From Zygnema circumcarinatum (lineage: Eukaryota > Streptophyta > Zygnematophyceae > Zygnematales > Zygnemataceae): DNA of 64,000 nt. Every line of letters starts with the position of its first letter. The first letter of the stretch is position 1. Shown here in pieces: positions 23,000 to 38,337 of the stretch. A program made the translations under genes and the position numbers. The notes beneath the pieces are model-generated. The model ran no database searches. It was not told the origin of the DNA and saw only the letters and a list, made by a program, of their open reading frames with translations. The stretch lies in NCBI GenBank assembly GCA_037447605.1, contig CM074809.1, positions 1,525,494 to 1,589,493 on the forward strand, given 5' to 3'.

Positions 23000-23953
23000 A
23001 TGGGCACGCCTAACTCAAATTGAAAATGTGCGACTTTGTAATTGTGGCGATGACGTTAGCTACTGAGGAAAAGGTTGTTGCATTTGGTTACAAAGGACGT
23101 CGTCCTTTGTTCGTCATACAGTATACGGAAATCGTGTGAACACGAGCAAAAAACTTTTTTTCGCGTAAAGGGCTTACTAAGGAAGCGTTTCAAAAAGCGA
23201 GATTGATTAGATTGGTCAGTGATTGGTTCTTGAGTTTGGAAAGGAAATGCAAGCACACACTTTCTACTCGCAGATTTGCATTCGAATGCAATTGAGGATT
23301 GCATTGCCTGTTTAAACATTTGAAAAAAACCTAACAGCTACAAGCGGATATCTGGCAACTTCTACTGTTTCACAACGCCATGATCTGGGACTTTAATAGC
23401 TGCCAAGTCTAAAACAATGTCAAAACTGCAAATTTTCATATCCGAGATCAGGTAGCTATGACGAAAAGTAAAGACATAAGCGAACTTCGTTTAAAGACGA
23501 TGGAAAAGGCAGGTCCTTCGATAGAAAAATTCCACACCAAAACGACCTCCCTCACCCAAATAAATTCTGTTATTCACCATCTTTAATCAAACCTAATCTT
23601 TTATCGACACGCTTCTCTCTAATCACGCCACGCTAACTTTCCTTCCTTGTGCCGAGACAAATCGCAAGCGGACCTCGTATGTTACGTGCAGTCTACCCCA
23701 CACACCCTCATCAATCGCAATCTGATAGCTAGCCCATCGAGACTACATATTACAATATAGTCGTCTGTCCTTGCCCAACAACATACAGTATGAAAACCGC
23801 TCTGCATTCACCCCGCGCCCCTCAAACGCTCTCGCATTCGTGTGACACCTCCTCCTCCTCCTCCTCCCCCTCCCCCTCCTCCTCCGCCTCCTCCTCTCGC
23901 CTCCTCCTCCTCCTCCTCCTCCACCGGCCCATGCAGCGACATGCCCCGCCCGC
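23000..23953. other. 3' flank of GDSL-2, no gene seen
   Basis: Paralogous to 10590-11460, with moderate divergence and several indels. Ends in CCT-repeat DNA (23845-23930) beside the GDSL-2 stop. No protein or RNA gene is recognised. Confidence 0.5.
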
Positions 23954-27831
<3,878 letters not shown>

Positions 27832-28198
27832 GTCGTCGAGACAACAACCCAGCTGGCACGTCTGCCCAAAAACCACCTGATTTGAGGTATTTGCAGCTTC
27901 TAGGTGGGCCTTTCCAAAAGTGACTGAAACCTCTTTAACTAGGGAAGTAGCCGATGTCCCCAACGAGCTGTCGGAGCAGCAGAGGGGGGCGTGCCTCGGC
28001 AGGCGCGATTGCATGGGCCTGCAAGGGCCGACGGCGAATTGTAGCAATCGAACGGCCGGCGGACGGCCGTCGGATTGGTGACGGACGGACGGACGCGCGA
28101 CGGCGGTGACGCGCGTCGCGACAGCGGCCCGGCCCGGCCCGGCCTGGAGGGAGGCCCGCGGCCCGCTCGCCCGGGGACGCGGACCGGGCGACAGGCGG

Positions 28199-28580
28199 CT
28201 CCGCCAGTGGGAGGGGAGGGGAGGGGAGGGGAGGGGAGGGGAGGGGAGGGGAGGAGTGGAGTGGAGGGGAGGGGAGGGGAGGAGAGTGGAGTGGAGGGGT
28301 GGGGAGGGGAGGAGAGTGGAGGGGAGGGGAGGGGAGGAGAGTGGAGGGAGGGAGGGAGGGAGGGGAGGGAGGGAGGGAGGGAGGGAGGGAGGGAGGGAGG
28401 GGAGGGAGGGGAGGGAGGGGAGGGGAGGGAGGGGAGGGAGGAGTGGAGTGGAGGGAGGGAGGGGAGGAGAGTGGAGTGGAGGGGTGGGGAGGGGAGGAGA
28501 GTGGAGGGGAGGGGAGGGGAGGAGAGTGGAGGGGAGGGGAGGGGAGGCCTCGCCTCGCGTAGGGAGGGAGGGAGGGAGGG
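28199..28580. repeat. G-rich GGGGA/GGGA array upstream of GDSL-2
   Basis: About 380 bases of plus-strand (GGGGA)n and (GGGA)n with GAGTGGAGTGGAGG interruptions, in places repeated as larger blocks (28255-28340 and 28440-28550 are near copies). Potential G-quadruplex or triplex DNA. The counterpart in copy 1 is mostly in the gap (end visible at 19559-19605). Confidence 0.95.
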
Positions 28581-28599
28581 CGGCCGCGGGCCATGGGAC

Positions 28600-29545
28600 G
28601 AGGCGGGAGGAAGCTGCAGGACCTCGCGGGGCGCGCGGCCGCCTCGTCATGGAACACTGGTAAGAGGGATGGGATCGAGGGAGGCATCCTCGTGCATGGT
28701 GCCTGACGCAGCATGATTGGTTGGTGAAATAAAGAGGAAGTACGCTCTTTGAGGCCCTCCCGCGAGAGTTTGGGGAACTTGGCATAGTGTACATGCACTT
28801 GCAGTATGGTATGCCAACGAGTATACAGCACAATTTGTTAGTACTCTTTAAACAAGTAGAAAGTAGAGGATGAATAAAGCACTTCACACAAATTCATTCA
28901 CACAAAAGTTGATACGGACGGATCGGAAGTGGTTAAAATTATACACAGAGAATACATCTATATACAAATCTGCATCTATGAGATGTCTTCACTTTATTGC
29001 TTGCCATCTACATGCTAGAAATGGCGGCATGTTCGGTACTCTACTGCTGGAAACAACTTACGAGGAATTAAGCTGCCGGCAAGCAGCCTGTGTCCATGCT
29101 CGCTTTGCAATTTTGCTTCCTAACGTCATCCAAAACCCATGTACCCGGCCACTCTCTTTTTCCATATTTCATGGAATGACTATCAACATAGGCAAAGGTA
29201 TCCGGTTTCCTCTTAGGCATGAGAGATCCCAGAACCTACGTTGCTTTCATGCGAACCAAGTGTGTTCAGGCAATGACTTGAACAAAAGTCGCCTCACGAG
29301 AGCCGCTCGTTTAGCCACAGTTGTTACAAAATCATAAATGCTTTCCTGGTGCAAAGTGGATCTCGGAGGCAGAATAACAGTCAAGAAATGACTGCAACGC
29401 CCTTCTCTGTGAGGTTGATTTGATTGGAATCATGTTGGAAGGTATGAGCAACGTTGCTTCCGCGCCCCTCGAAGTCATTAAAACAACACCATGCGTGGCA
29501 ACCTGGAGCTTTCCTGCACAACCTTCAAGTTCTGGAGTCTTCGCG
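28600..29545. other. Right tail of duplication copy 2; small unrecognised minus-strand ORF
   Basis: Matches 19600-20545. A minus-strand frame 29220-29068 (50 codons) reads MPKRKPDTFAYVD, then YGKREWPGTW, and stops. It could be the last exon of a small gene, but I recognise no family and the copy 1 equivalent is frame-shifted. Nothing else is visible. Confidence 0.35.
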
Positions 29546-29611
29546 TAACGCTGTCACTTCCCTCAACTTGAAGCTGACCCTCAAAGAAACGATTCGTATC
29601 CATCTCGCGCT

Positions 29612-30508
29612 TTAGCGACCGAAGCCGAAGCCCGAGTGATACCGGGGCTGGCGGACTGGGGGGACTTTGAACAACCCAGAGCCTACTGTGACATTTGCAG
29701 CTCCACTTGTCGCTGTGGATGCCTTGCTCATCAGCAGATTACTTGCTTTCTGTCTCTCTAACTGCTCGCGCTGCGAACGTTCTTGCCTTAATTCCTCAGT
29801 AGTCTTCCTTCTCTTTGCTGACTGACCCTCTGCACAAAAGAAGCGAGAAGAAGCGAAGCGAAGAAGCGAAGCGAATCAGAAGCGAGTGAGACCTTGAAAG
29901 AATTATCGTCAACATTTCTTCAAGCCAACACTGTCTAGCGACCCTCTTTCGATATATACCAGTTCTCCACTGCACACACTCTATCGTTAGGGAAAATACT
30001 CACGTGACTCCACTGTTGGGCGTTTCTTTGATATATCATTTCCATTGCTGCCTTCGTCTGGTGCATATGCTTGCGCTCGCCGTGCATACCATGGCTCGTC
30101 GCCTTTTCTTCCAGCACCATAGGCCAAACTGAATTTAATGTCTTCTTCCTTTGATTTTCCGTCACGAAGATCCAGCGCTTTGCTATTTTTGTGAGCCAAT
30201 CCGTCACTAACCTCTTCTAAATCTTCAAAAAAGTTAATGTTTCGAGGTGCTGCTTCAGTCAGCTGTGATACGGCATCTTGAACACTCCCCTGAGAACCTG
30301 AAGCACCGCCTTCTCCCTTCCCCAAGATTGCACGCTCCAGCAAAGTCTTCCGGCGTACCTCCGCATCACGCAGCAGCTGCCGCTTGCGCCGAGCCGCCTC
30401 CTCTTCGGCATGCTTCTCCTCATCCTGCCGAACCTTTGCTTTGTTGTCCTCTCGGTACACATTCCACTTCTTCTGCGGCAGGATGTTGAGACCGCCATGT
30501 CCACCCAT
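29612..30508 (-). CDS. LENG1-like protein with N-terminal CIR domain
   Basis: Two-exon gene. Exon 1 is 30508-30004 and exon 2 is 29829-29612, joined by GTGAGT and GTGCAG splice sites, giving 240 residues. The N-terminus MGGHGGLNILPQKKWNVY followed by a charged helix (EDNKAKVRQDEEKHAEEEAA) is the Cir_N domain of CBF1-interacting co-repressor and leukocyte receptor cluster member 1 proteins, which occur with spliceosomal and transcription factors in the nucleus. The C-terminus ends VRQPRYHSGFGFGR, as in LENG1 orthologues. The middle is low-complexity and charged. The start at 30508 is preferred over an in-frame ATG at 30523 because it gives the conserved MGGHGGLN start. It is divergently arranged with the HAD gene, with CCCTAA repeats about 135 bp upstream of the ATG. 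The exact role is inferred from the family only. Confidence 0.85.
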
Positions 30509-30643
30509 GGTGCTGCGGCGCAATCAATGACTCCCTCTTTCCCTACTTGAAAACTCGGCAGCTCATAAAGTTAAGAGCCACAGCTCCCAGTTGTCACCCT
30601 AACTCTAAAATCCCTTACACCTAGCCTCACCCTTGGGTCACTC

Positions 30644-30682
30644 TTAACCCTAACCCTAACCCTAACCCTAACCCTAACCCTA
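30644..30682. repeat. Interstitial telomere-type repeat (CCCTAA)n in a divergent promoter
   Basis: Six consecutive TAACCC units between the LENG1-like (minus) and HAD (plus) starts. The unit is the six-base vertebrate-type telomere motif rather than the seven-base Arabidopsis type. In plants, short telo-boxes (AAACCCTAA) are known promoter elements of growth-related genes, so a regulatory role is possible. Confidence 0.9.
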
Positions 30683-31196
30683 CAACGACGCTCGAAAAAT
30701 TTATACCAAAGGGAGGGCCTTCGAATCGCTACTTTTTGCAACCGTCCGTCCGTACATTGCTGATGCTCGTTCACGTCAGCAAAAGTTTGCACGCCCTCAA
30801 CCTAGTTCTTTCAAAGAAAGAAAAAAAAATTGGTCGAGCCAATCGGGACCGGTATATCGGGACCAAATTTTTCGAGGTTCCAACTCGGGTTTTTTTGGCC
30901 CCTCTGGGTCCGTAGGACGGCGGGGAGGCGGCCCTGGTCCTTACTATATTATCATATCGCGGCTATCCGCCATAGTCGACTTGCTGGCTGCTGCACCTGC
31001 CCGCCTGCCTGCCTCGCCTGCTGCCTGCGCCCTCTGCGCGCTGGAGGGGGAGGGGGAGAGGCAGCACGCAGCAGGCGCAGCCCAGCGAGAAGGGGCCCTC
31101 CAGCCGGGGGGGCAGGGCCAAGGAAGCAAGCAGCCTCGCAAGACTAGCGCCGGTTCAACTTGAATGCAATTGCAGGTGTGAAAAGCAGAGGACTGA

Positions 31197-33942
31197 ATGG
31201 CAGCGGTGCCGACTATGGTACAGGGGGGGTGTGACTTATCGATGGCGGTCTACAGGCCTATTGTTCGTGCGAGCATTACGACTGCACCGGCTGTCCGAGG
31301 GAAGGAGTTTGCAGGGCATTTCGGGAGAAGGGAAGGCGCGGTGGATGTTGTATGCAGTGTCGAGTCGGCAATTCTTTCGTCGACTGCCGAGGGGGTTCTG
31401 AACAAGCACCACCGCGCCATAGGGATCTCGTCTAGTCAGGCTAAAAGTCCGCGAATTACAAGGCGATTGAGTAGATCACTTGCTGTCTGCACTCCAAGTA
31501 TGCACAACTGGAATGATCTAGGTTTTGCAGAGAGCTTAAGGAAACATGAAAATAGAGAACCCTCTTCACTTTATTCACCTATGGATAATGTTTCTGTCAG
31601 AGGACTAGGAGTCGATGGTCGAAGCTGCATCAGCACCAGTATGCTGAATTCCAGAAATGCAGGACCTCCAGCTGGGCCCGTGCCTGGCGAGTCTTGGGCA
31701 GCCGAACAGCTTCCTTTCAGGAGCAGCACAGCTTCTGGTGGTTCAGTTTTAGCTCACAATCCTTCACGGGAAAATGCTGGCAACAGCATGCCGCCTGTAG
31801 TATCAGGCGGCGGGCCTTCCTTGACATCCCTGCAAGAGTCCTCTGCACATGCAAGAGCTATTCCAGGCTCTCAGTTGGACATTCTTGGAGGTTTACCGAA
31901 CGCAAAAGCTTTGGCTGGAAGATCGTGTCGCGTTGCGGTCGATGTTGATGAAGGTCGGTTCACTCTGATCAGTCAACCCCATGGTAATGAGCTTGGCTGA
32001 AGTTGAGTGCCCTTGACAAAAGAGACAGTGACGGCTAACTCAGGGCTTTGGCTGGAAAATAGAATTTGGAACCCTCAGGATCCTCCTTACCCTTCTCTTC
32101 TTTGCTGTACGTGTTTGCCTCTTCATCAGTGTTACATGAACATGGAGCATTTTATTCTTGAGATGCACGAGCAGTCAGGGAGCATGATATTCACACTGTA
32201 GAGCTGGTGCTAATTTTCACACAATTTTGGGTTTCTCGTCGTTGCAGTCTTGGGGAGTTTTCTAGCTGCACTGAACATCTTCTGTGCTGAAGAGTATTCC
32301 TCAAGCCATGAGCTCTCGGAGTTCTACGTTTACGATTTCAGAAAGGTAATAGCATCTTCTTTGAGCTCCAGAATCGTCAGGCCATGCATTTTTCGTAAGA
32401 CTTTCTGTTGGTGGAAAACTAATTTGTCAAGCGAGTTAGGACAAAACGACAATTCCGTGTTTCATACTTCCTTCGCTGAATCTACTCAGCTTATGGACGT
32501 CCAGTGGAATTGATTTATTTGAGGTTTTAAATTGAAGTTGTCTGGCTTTGGGTGTGACAGATTTGGGACTGCTCACAAGCTGAAGGTGAGATTACTGGTC
32601 AGAAGTGATGTGGATGAAGTTAACTTCTAGAAGGAGAGCATAGCATATGACAGAGCAAAATGTATGGATGAGGTCACGGCTTGATTCTGCGGCTGTTCTT
32701 ACTTAAACACATCTATGGCATCCTGTCTTTCAGTGGAAAGGCTTCTTTTGACAATCTTGGTAGTAAGGAAAGTAAGCTAATGTCAAACGTTTCTGCGGGT
32801 ATTGTGCAGCAAACCATCGTGTTCACGCTTTTTTCGATTCTGAGATTTTCAATAAGGGGATTCCTCCTATTCCAGGAGCACGGGAAGCTTTAGAGCGACT
32901 TTCGGACTGCTGCCATTTGGAGATTGTCACGTGAGTATATTGTCCTTTTAGGTTCTGTGCTGCTTTTGTTGCAACGCCATTGCCCTGTGATGCCAAGTGA
33001 AGTGGATCATGAATTCTATTTTTGGCTTAACTGTCTATGCTGGTTTGGTTGGGACTGTGGAGTACCTATCATGTACATTCTATTGTTGATTGGGGAGGAA
33101 GGGAAGTTCTGGTGGCTGACACGTACCAGTTATCCCGCGATAACTGCAGTAGTTTTTCTTTCAGATGCCTCTCTCCTGTTTTCCCTACTTCACACATATT
33201 GCTAGCTTCATCAGGCATTATGAATACTTGCAGATCTCGCCAACATGTTATTCGGCAGCCAACACTTGATTGGATTGAGAGACATTATCCGGGGATATTT
33301 GAAGATGTTCATTTCGGGAATCACTTCGCACTCCAAGGGGAAGCAAAGCCGAAGTCAGAAATTTGCAAGTGAGGGTCTCTCCACTCATATCCCTTATTGC
33401 TCTCTCGATCTTGAGGAAAACCTCAAGATTGTTACTGAGATGATCGTTGAGTGCATTTTTCCCACTCATGGTTATCAATTCGCGGTTTTGCTTTATGCTT
33501 TTGCTATTCCCATTGTCAAGGAGATATGACCAATGCTCATTCATCACTGGATCCGTTTTCAGAATGTTCTCTCAATCCTTGATGTTCAGCAAGATTTGTC
33601 GATGACTCTGCGTTGGTTGCAGTAGTCAACCCTCAGTTTGGACAAGTTTCACCTTTCTTCCTGTGGAGAGTTGACACTTGATGAGGCAGCAGCTGATTCA
33701 GTCTGCTGTTTGCAAGTGTTTGCCGCAGATCGCTGGGCGCACACCTTCTCATTGACGACAATCCGCGGTATGCTGTGGAGTGTGCCGAGCATGGTATCGG
33801 TGTGCTCCTATTTGACTGGGAGCTGTCCTATCCGTGGAGCAAAACCGATGGCGGGCCGGTGCATCCTCTCATCACCCGCGTGAAGGACTGGCAGGAGGTG
33901 GAGACTGCCATATACGCACATATCCAGAGGCAGCAGTTGTGA
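31197..33942 (+). CDS. HAD-superfamily phosphatase (5'-nucleotidase-like), likely organelle-targeted
   Basis: Six exons: 31197-31953, 32248-32345, 32561-32585, 32810-32930, 33234-33368 and 33729-33942. They total 1,350 bases, in frame (449 residues). HAD motifs are all present: motif I VAVDVDEVLGSF (nucleophile Asp, split by intron 1), motif II EIVTSRQ, motif III Lys in EAKPKSEIC, motif IV LLIDDNPRYA. The remainder (VHAFFDSE, KGIPPIPGAREAL, DWIERHYPGIFEDVHFGNHF, LLFDWELSYPW) matches an uncharacterised plant HAD family related to NT5C 5'(3')-deoxyribonucleotidases. The first 235 or so residues, before motif I, are Ser/Arg-rich and low in acidic residues, as expected of a plastid or mitochondrial transit region, though unusually long. 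Exon 3 is only 25 bases. The natural substrate is unknown. Confidence 0.88.
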
Positions 33943-34954
33943 GTCACGGGTATCGAACACCAATCCATTGAAGACCACATTCACACGGTAGGCAACTGTA
34001 GGTGGTTCTTACCTTCTAAGCTTACCTTTTAACAAGTCTTTTCTTTTTGAAAAAACAAAGTGAACCATTCAAACGCGGTGATTTTTTTTTCAAGAAGTCA
34101 TGAACGCCTCCTTAGCCGCTGTTTTATTTAGGAGGATTAGGAACCAGACAACGAACAAAACGTCATGTTCTCTTTTTAAGAATAAATTCCATTGAAATTG
34201 CTCTTTTTAAAGCTACGTGACCAACTCTTTCTTTGTACCCTCTTTGCAACATGCAAAGCCTGTATGGAATCTGGACCAAACAGCCAATGGTCTAGCCTTA
34301 TTGGGTTGCACAGCACACAAACCTGAGCCTTTTGGCGCAGTGTGCCTTATAACTCACGTTTTCTACCGACCAACTTGTGCGTCACACAGTGTGTGGGATG
34401 CTTCAGCCTGCCATGAAACCATCCCCTCCCCTCCCCCTCTAAAACCACAATAGATCGGGATTGCACACTTCAATCCTAAGCTGTCCCAAGCTGAACGAGC
34501 CGGCACGGCTTGCTCCTTGCACCCCTCCGCCACTTCACACTCAATTCTGAAGGCGAGTTGGGAACGAAGCAAACTCTCGTGGTTTTTCCTCCGTACCGTA
34601 CGTCAGAACCGATACGACCGTATGGAATCGTACGAACTTTCGTACATATCAATCGTTTCGTACAAGCAAGTAACCGTACAATTGCATCTGTCGTACGAGT
34701 CACTGTACGGCAATATTCGTACGCGTATTGTACGGCACGCAGGGCTGTCTTGTGGAAGGTGATCCCTTTTCTTTTTTGCCACGTGGACCGTCCCTTGGCT
34801 CGATATACTGTCCGCTGGATGAAGAAACGAATGTCCCCGCGCGTGTACTGCCGTCCTCTCCGATTCCGGACGGCCTTTTGGATGCCCACCTGCTCGCCTG
34901 GCGGTGGCGCTGCGGCTTGGAAGGCGGCCCTGCATCCAACAGGTCGAGGCGGCC
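33943..34954. other. Intergenic region between HAD and SCI1-like genes
   Basis: 3' flank of the HAD gene and promoter of the SCI1-like gene. At 34590-34742 lies a cluster of about a dozen GTAC or CGTACG words in 150 bp, also seen at 38090-38180, 63700-63775 and 22071-22140; probably a decayed repeat family. No gene is seen. Confidence 0.6.
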
Positions 34955-37643
34955 ATGGGGTCGAAAAGGAGGCGGGAGGCAAGCAGCAGCAGCAGTGAGG
35001 AGGAGGACGAGAGGGAGGATGGGGGAGACGGAGACACAGGGCGGAAGCATAGAAGGCGGAGTAAGGAGGGCGAGAAGAAGAAAGGCGAGAGCAGGGAGCG
35101 AGGGAGGGGGAGGGAGAGGGAGAGGGAGAAAGGGGGGCGGAGAAAGAGGGACAGGAGCCGGAGTAGTTCGGATTCTGAAGGTATGGGGCTTCAAACTGGT
35201 TGTTGATTTGTGCATGCGATTGCCTTTTTTGAGCTCTTTCTGAAGCTAACATCATGAAACACCTGTGTAGTACAAAGCAGTCTTATGTCCATTATTAATA
35301 GAATTAGCCAACATATTTGAGAACACTTTGATCTCTTCAATTTGGCGATTTAGGGCTTTTGTTTTGAAATCTAGTGCAGCGTCAAATACGTCAAATGTTT
35401 GTCCATCTCTCTTTCTCTCGTTTGTCACTCTTTACTCCGCTCAATTCTAACTGCCTGCTCAAATCCATGTGGCCTGAAGCATTATCTTCCCAAGTACGTG
35501 GCAATTAGCTATTGTGAAACAATTGAAGTGTTGTGGGTGACATTCGCCAGAATGTGTTTTCCCAGTTCACAAGTGTGCTTGGAGGTTCTTTACACGCCAC
35601 TAGTATCCTCATATACTTTCTCTGATGTTTAATTCAATTTGAGCAGATTCAGATGGAGACAGACGCGAGAAGAAGCATAGAAAAGAAACTCGGGAAGAGA
35701 GAGAGGAGCGACGGAGGCAACGTAAGGAGCGAAAGGAACGAAAGAAAGGAAAAAGGAAAACGGGGAGAGAGGAGGACGAAGGTGATGAGGATGAGGGCGA
35801 GGAAAGAGCGGAGAGGCATAAACGACGGAAGCTGCTCAAGGAAGCCAAGAAGTATCTCGAAAGTGAGCCCCCCTATACCCTTGCTTTGGTTCCAAAGCCG
35901 TCATAGCCTGAAGAGCTCCGAGACACTGAGTAACTGCCATGCTGGAGGCTTTATTATGGTAGGGAGGACTTACAGCAATGCTGCTCTTGTGCGGTTTTTT
36001 GTCTCAGAACTTGAGCAGAAGACGGCAAAAAAAAGCAGGATGATACCTGTCGGAGCGTCAGTGCAAGTATGATGTTTTGACAACTCTGTAACTTTCCCGA
36101 GTTTTTTTTCCATGCACGCCGGGAACCCTTGCCTTGTCGTTTTTGTATTTCCAACTGTTTGGACATAGACGTTCACTTCGATTGCACTTTCAGTGCATTG
36201 AAGCAGGGCTTTCAGGTCTTAATAAGTGACGAATTTGTCATATGTGAGGGACGCAGTTCGACAAAATTTCTTCAGATGACTACTTCAACAAAAATCAGGA
36301 GTTTGCCACCTGGTTGGCGGAGGAGAGGGGAGTGTTTTTTAGCAGCCTTTCGTCTGAAGAGACTCGTTCGTTATTTGAATTCTTCGTTGAACAATGGAAT
36401 GAAGGACGCCTGTCTGAGAAGTACTATAAAGGCATTGAGAAGGCTCCGAGAACTGGCCATGATTGGGCATTGAAAGGGTCCATGAAAGGTAATAGTTGAA
36501 GGTGTTGCCGTGCCAGATACATCCAAGCATTGACTAACGCGGTAGATCGAGTTTGTAGTTGAGTTTGTAGTCTAAGCTTTGGTGCACATACGCACAATGC
36601 ACATTTACGCTGAAAGTGATGGCTGATTGGAAAAGCACTTGTAAAACAAACTGTTCGCCTGGCGCAGGGCAAAGACTAGTTTAATTAGTTCTCAGGAAAA
36701 GTACATGTTGAAACGAAGGGTAAAGCTGAATGAGAGGTAGCTAGCCTACCTTTTATGCTGCTGCATGCTGGGATAGGAAAGGGGCGCCCACTCGGCCCAT
36801 TTTGATCTACTTGACTCATTTTTTGTTTTGTATGGTGGACAGTCGACCCTGTGGAGGAGGAGGAACGACGCAGAGACGAAAGGACAAGTGAAAAGAGGGA
36901 GAGAAAGAGATCTCAAAAGGACCAAGAGATTGTTATGGAGGAGTTGGTGCCCAAGGCCACAGGTCGGGAGGCTCTTTTGGAGAAGAAGGCAGCCAGAAGA
37001 GAGGCAACTCGAGAGAGGGAGATGAGCCCTGAGCCCATGAGGGAGAGGGACATAATGGGGGGAGGAGACGATTTCAAACAAAGGTGAGCTGTGGTATTTT
37101 GGTTCGTAAAAAGGGACTTGAGACCCATCATAACAAACAAAGCGGAGGAGAAACTATGTTGCCACATTTAGATGGCGAATTCGTTCTTTTGGTGGAGGTT
37201 TCTAGGTGCCTTGAGTCAATGTGAGGTCGAGTATGCCTGTCTGGGAATGAGGCAAGAAAAAGTTGAGGTTTAGGAGGGGGAAAGAGAGGATGCAAAAAAG
37301 GACAGACCGACTAGAAAGCGGCAATTGGAAAACGCATCTGAGGGATGCTGGGGACCGCACAAGTGAGGTGGAGGGAGATTTGGAAGGTCAAGGAAATATT
37401 TTTCAAAAGTCTGAATGGTTTGTTTTCTTCAGAATTCTTCTCCTCTGAAAAAGTATGTGTCCTGTTCGGCTGTGCAGGCTGGCAAGAGAACGCGCATGGC
37501 GTGACAAGAAAGCGAGCGAGAAAGCAAATGCCCTCGTGGAGAAGCAGACGGAATTTTCTGAAAAGGAGGCTGCGACTATGAACCAGTTCAGGAATCTCTT
37601 GAATATGGCGGGGGGGCGAATAACCATTCCCAAACGGAGCTAG
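34955..37643 (+). CDS. SCI1-like (style cell-cycle inhibitor 1 family) Lys/Arg-rich nuclear protein
   Basis: Exons: 34955-35180, 35647-35862, a conserved exon ending at 36488, 36843-37083 and 37478-37643. Exon 1 starts MGSKRRREASSSSSEEED, and exons 1-2 are almost entirely K/R/E (bipartite nuclear signals likely). The exon ending at 36488 carries the family core DDYFNKNQEFATWLAEERG, FFSSLSSEETRSLFEFFVEQ and YYKGIEKAPRTGHDW. In tobacco, SCI1 is a nuclear regulator of cell proliferation in the style; the core is widespread in plants. Here the protein continues with VDPVEEEERRR, PKATGREALLEKKAARRE, IMGGGDDFK and a C-terminus EKEAATMNQFRNLLN, typical of longer algal and fungal relatives. Phase does not match between 35862 and the core exon, so a small exon is missing from my model (36000-36260). 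Confidence 0.75.
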
Positions 37644-38337
37644 CAATTGCTCCAGTGATGAAACCTTCTGTCTTCTTCTTCGTTCCCAGTCACCGTCTGC
37701 AATGAAGCATGCGATGGATGATATGGGGAAAGTGTGAGAGGAGAGGTGGAAGCTTTACATTGGTCCAGTTACTGGTTTATTTTCTGTATTCTTGTGGGAA
37801 AGAAACTCACAATGTGTAACCTCGTTGACCCTGAGCTGCATATAAGATTCCGTATATCGTTTGCAAGGAGATAAATTCTGTTACTATCATTCCCCACGCT
37901 TGACAACCTCTGCTTCACATCATCCTCGATGAAAAGGCCTGTGTCAAGAAGTGAATTAAACAGAAATGCTGAGCTCTGGAAGCATACAATCGTAAGAAGT
38001 GCCCACAGAGGCCACACCCTCTCACTCAAATGCCTTAGAGAAGGGAAGGAAAGCACAAACCAGCCAGTGTAAGAAACATTGAAACCTGCGCATATTCGTA
38101 CAAACCAGTCGTACGGTTCTCAACTTGAGTTCGTACGGACCCGAACTCGGTTGGCAGTTGGCAGTCGTACGGACGGTGCTAAAGAGAGCAGGCATTTCCC
38201 TGACTCCTATTGTTGCTCTTCGTCTTTTTAAAAAAATAAATTAGGAGAAAATTAAGAAGTAGAGGAGACGCTTTTCCTCATTGAGAGCGTCTCTGAGGCA
38301 GACGAAGGGGGAAGAAGGCGCAAGAACAGGCCTTTGA
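37644..38337. other. Intergenic region before the RlmN-type gene
   Basis: No gene recognised. A GTACGG-rich stretch (38090-38180) resembles the cluster at 34590-34742. Confidence 0.5.

Noticed and set aside
34476-35255. 259-codon minus-strand frame over the SCI1-like exon 1
   Set aside because: Antisense shadow of the purine-rich first exon and promoter.
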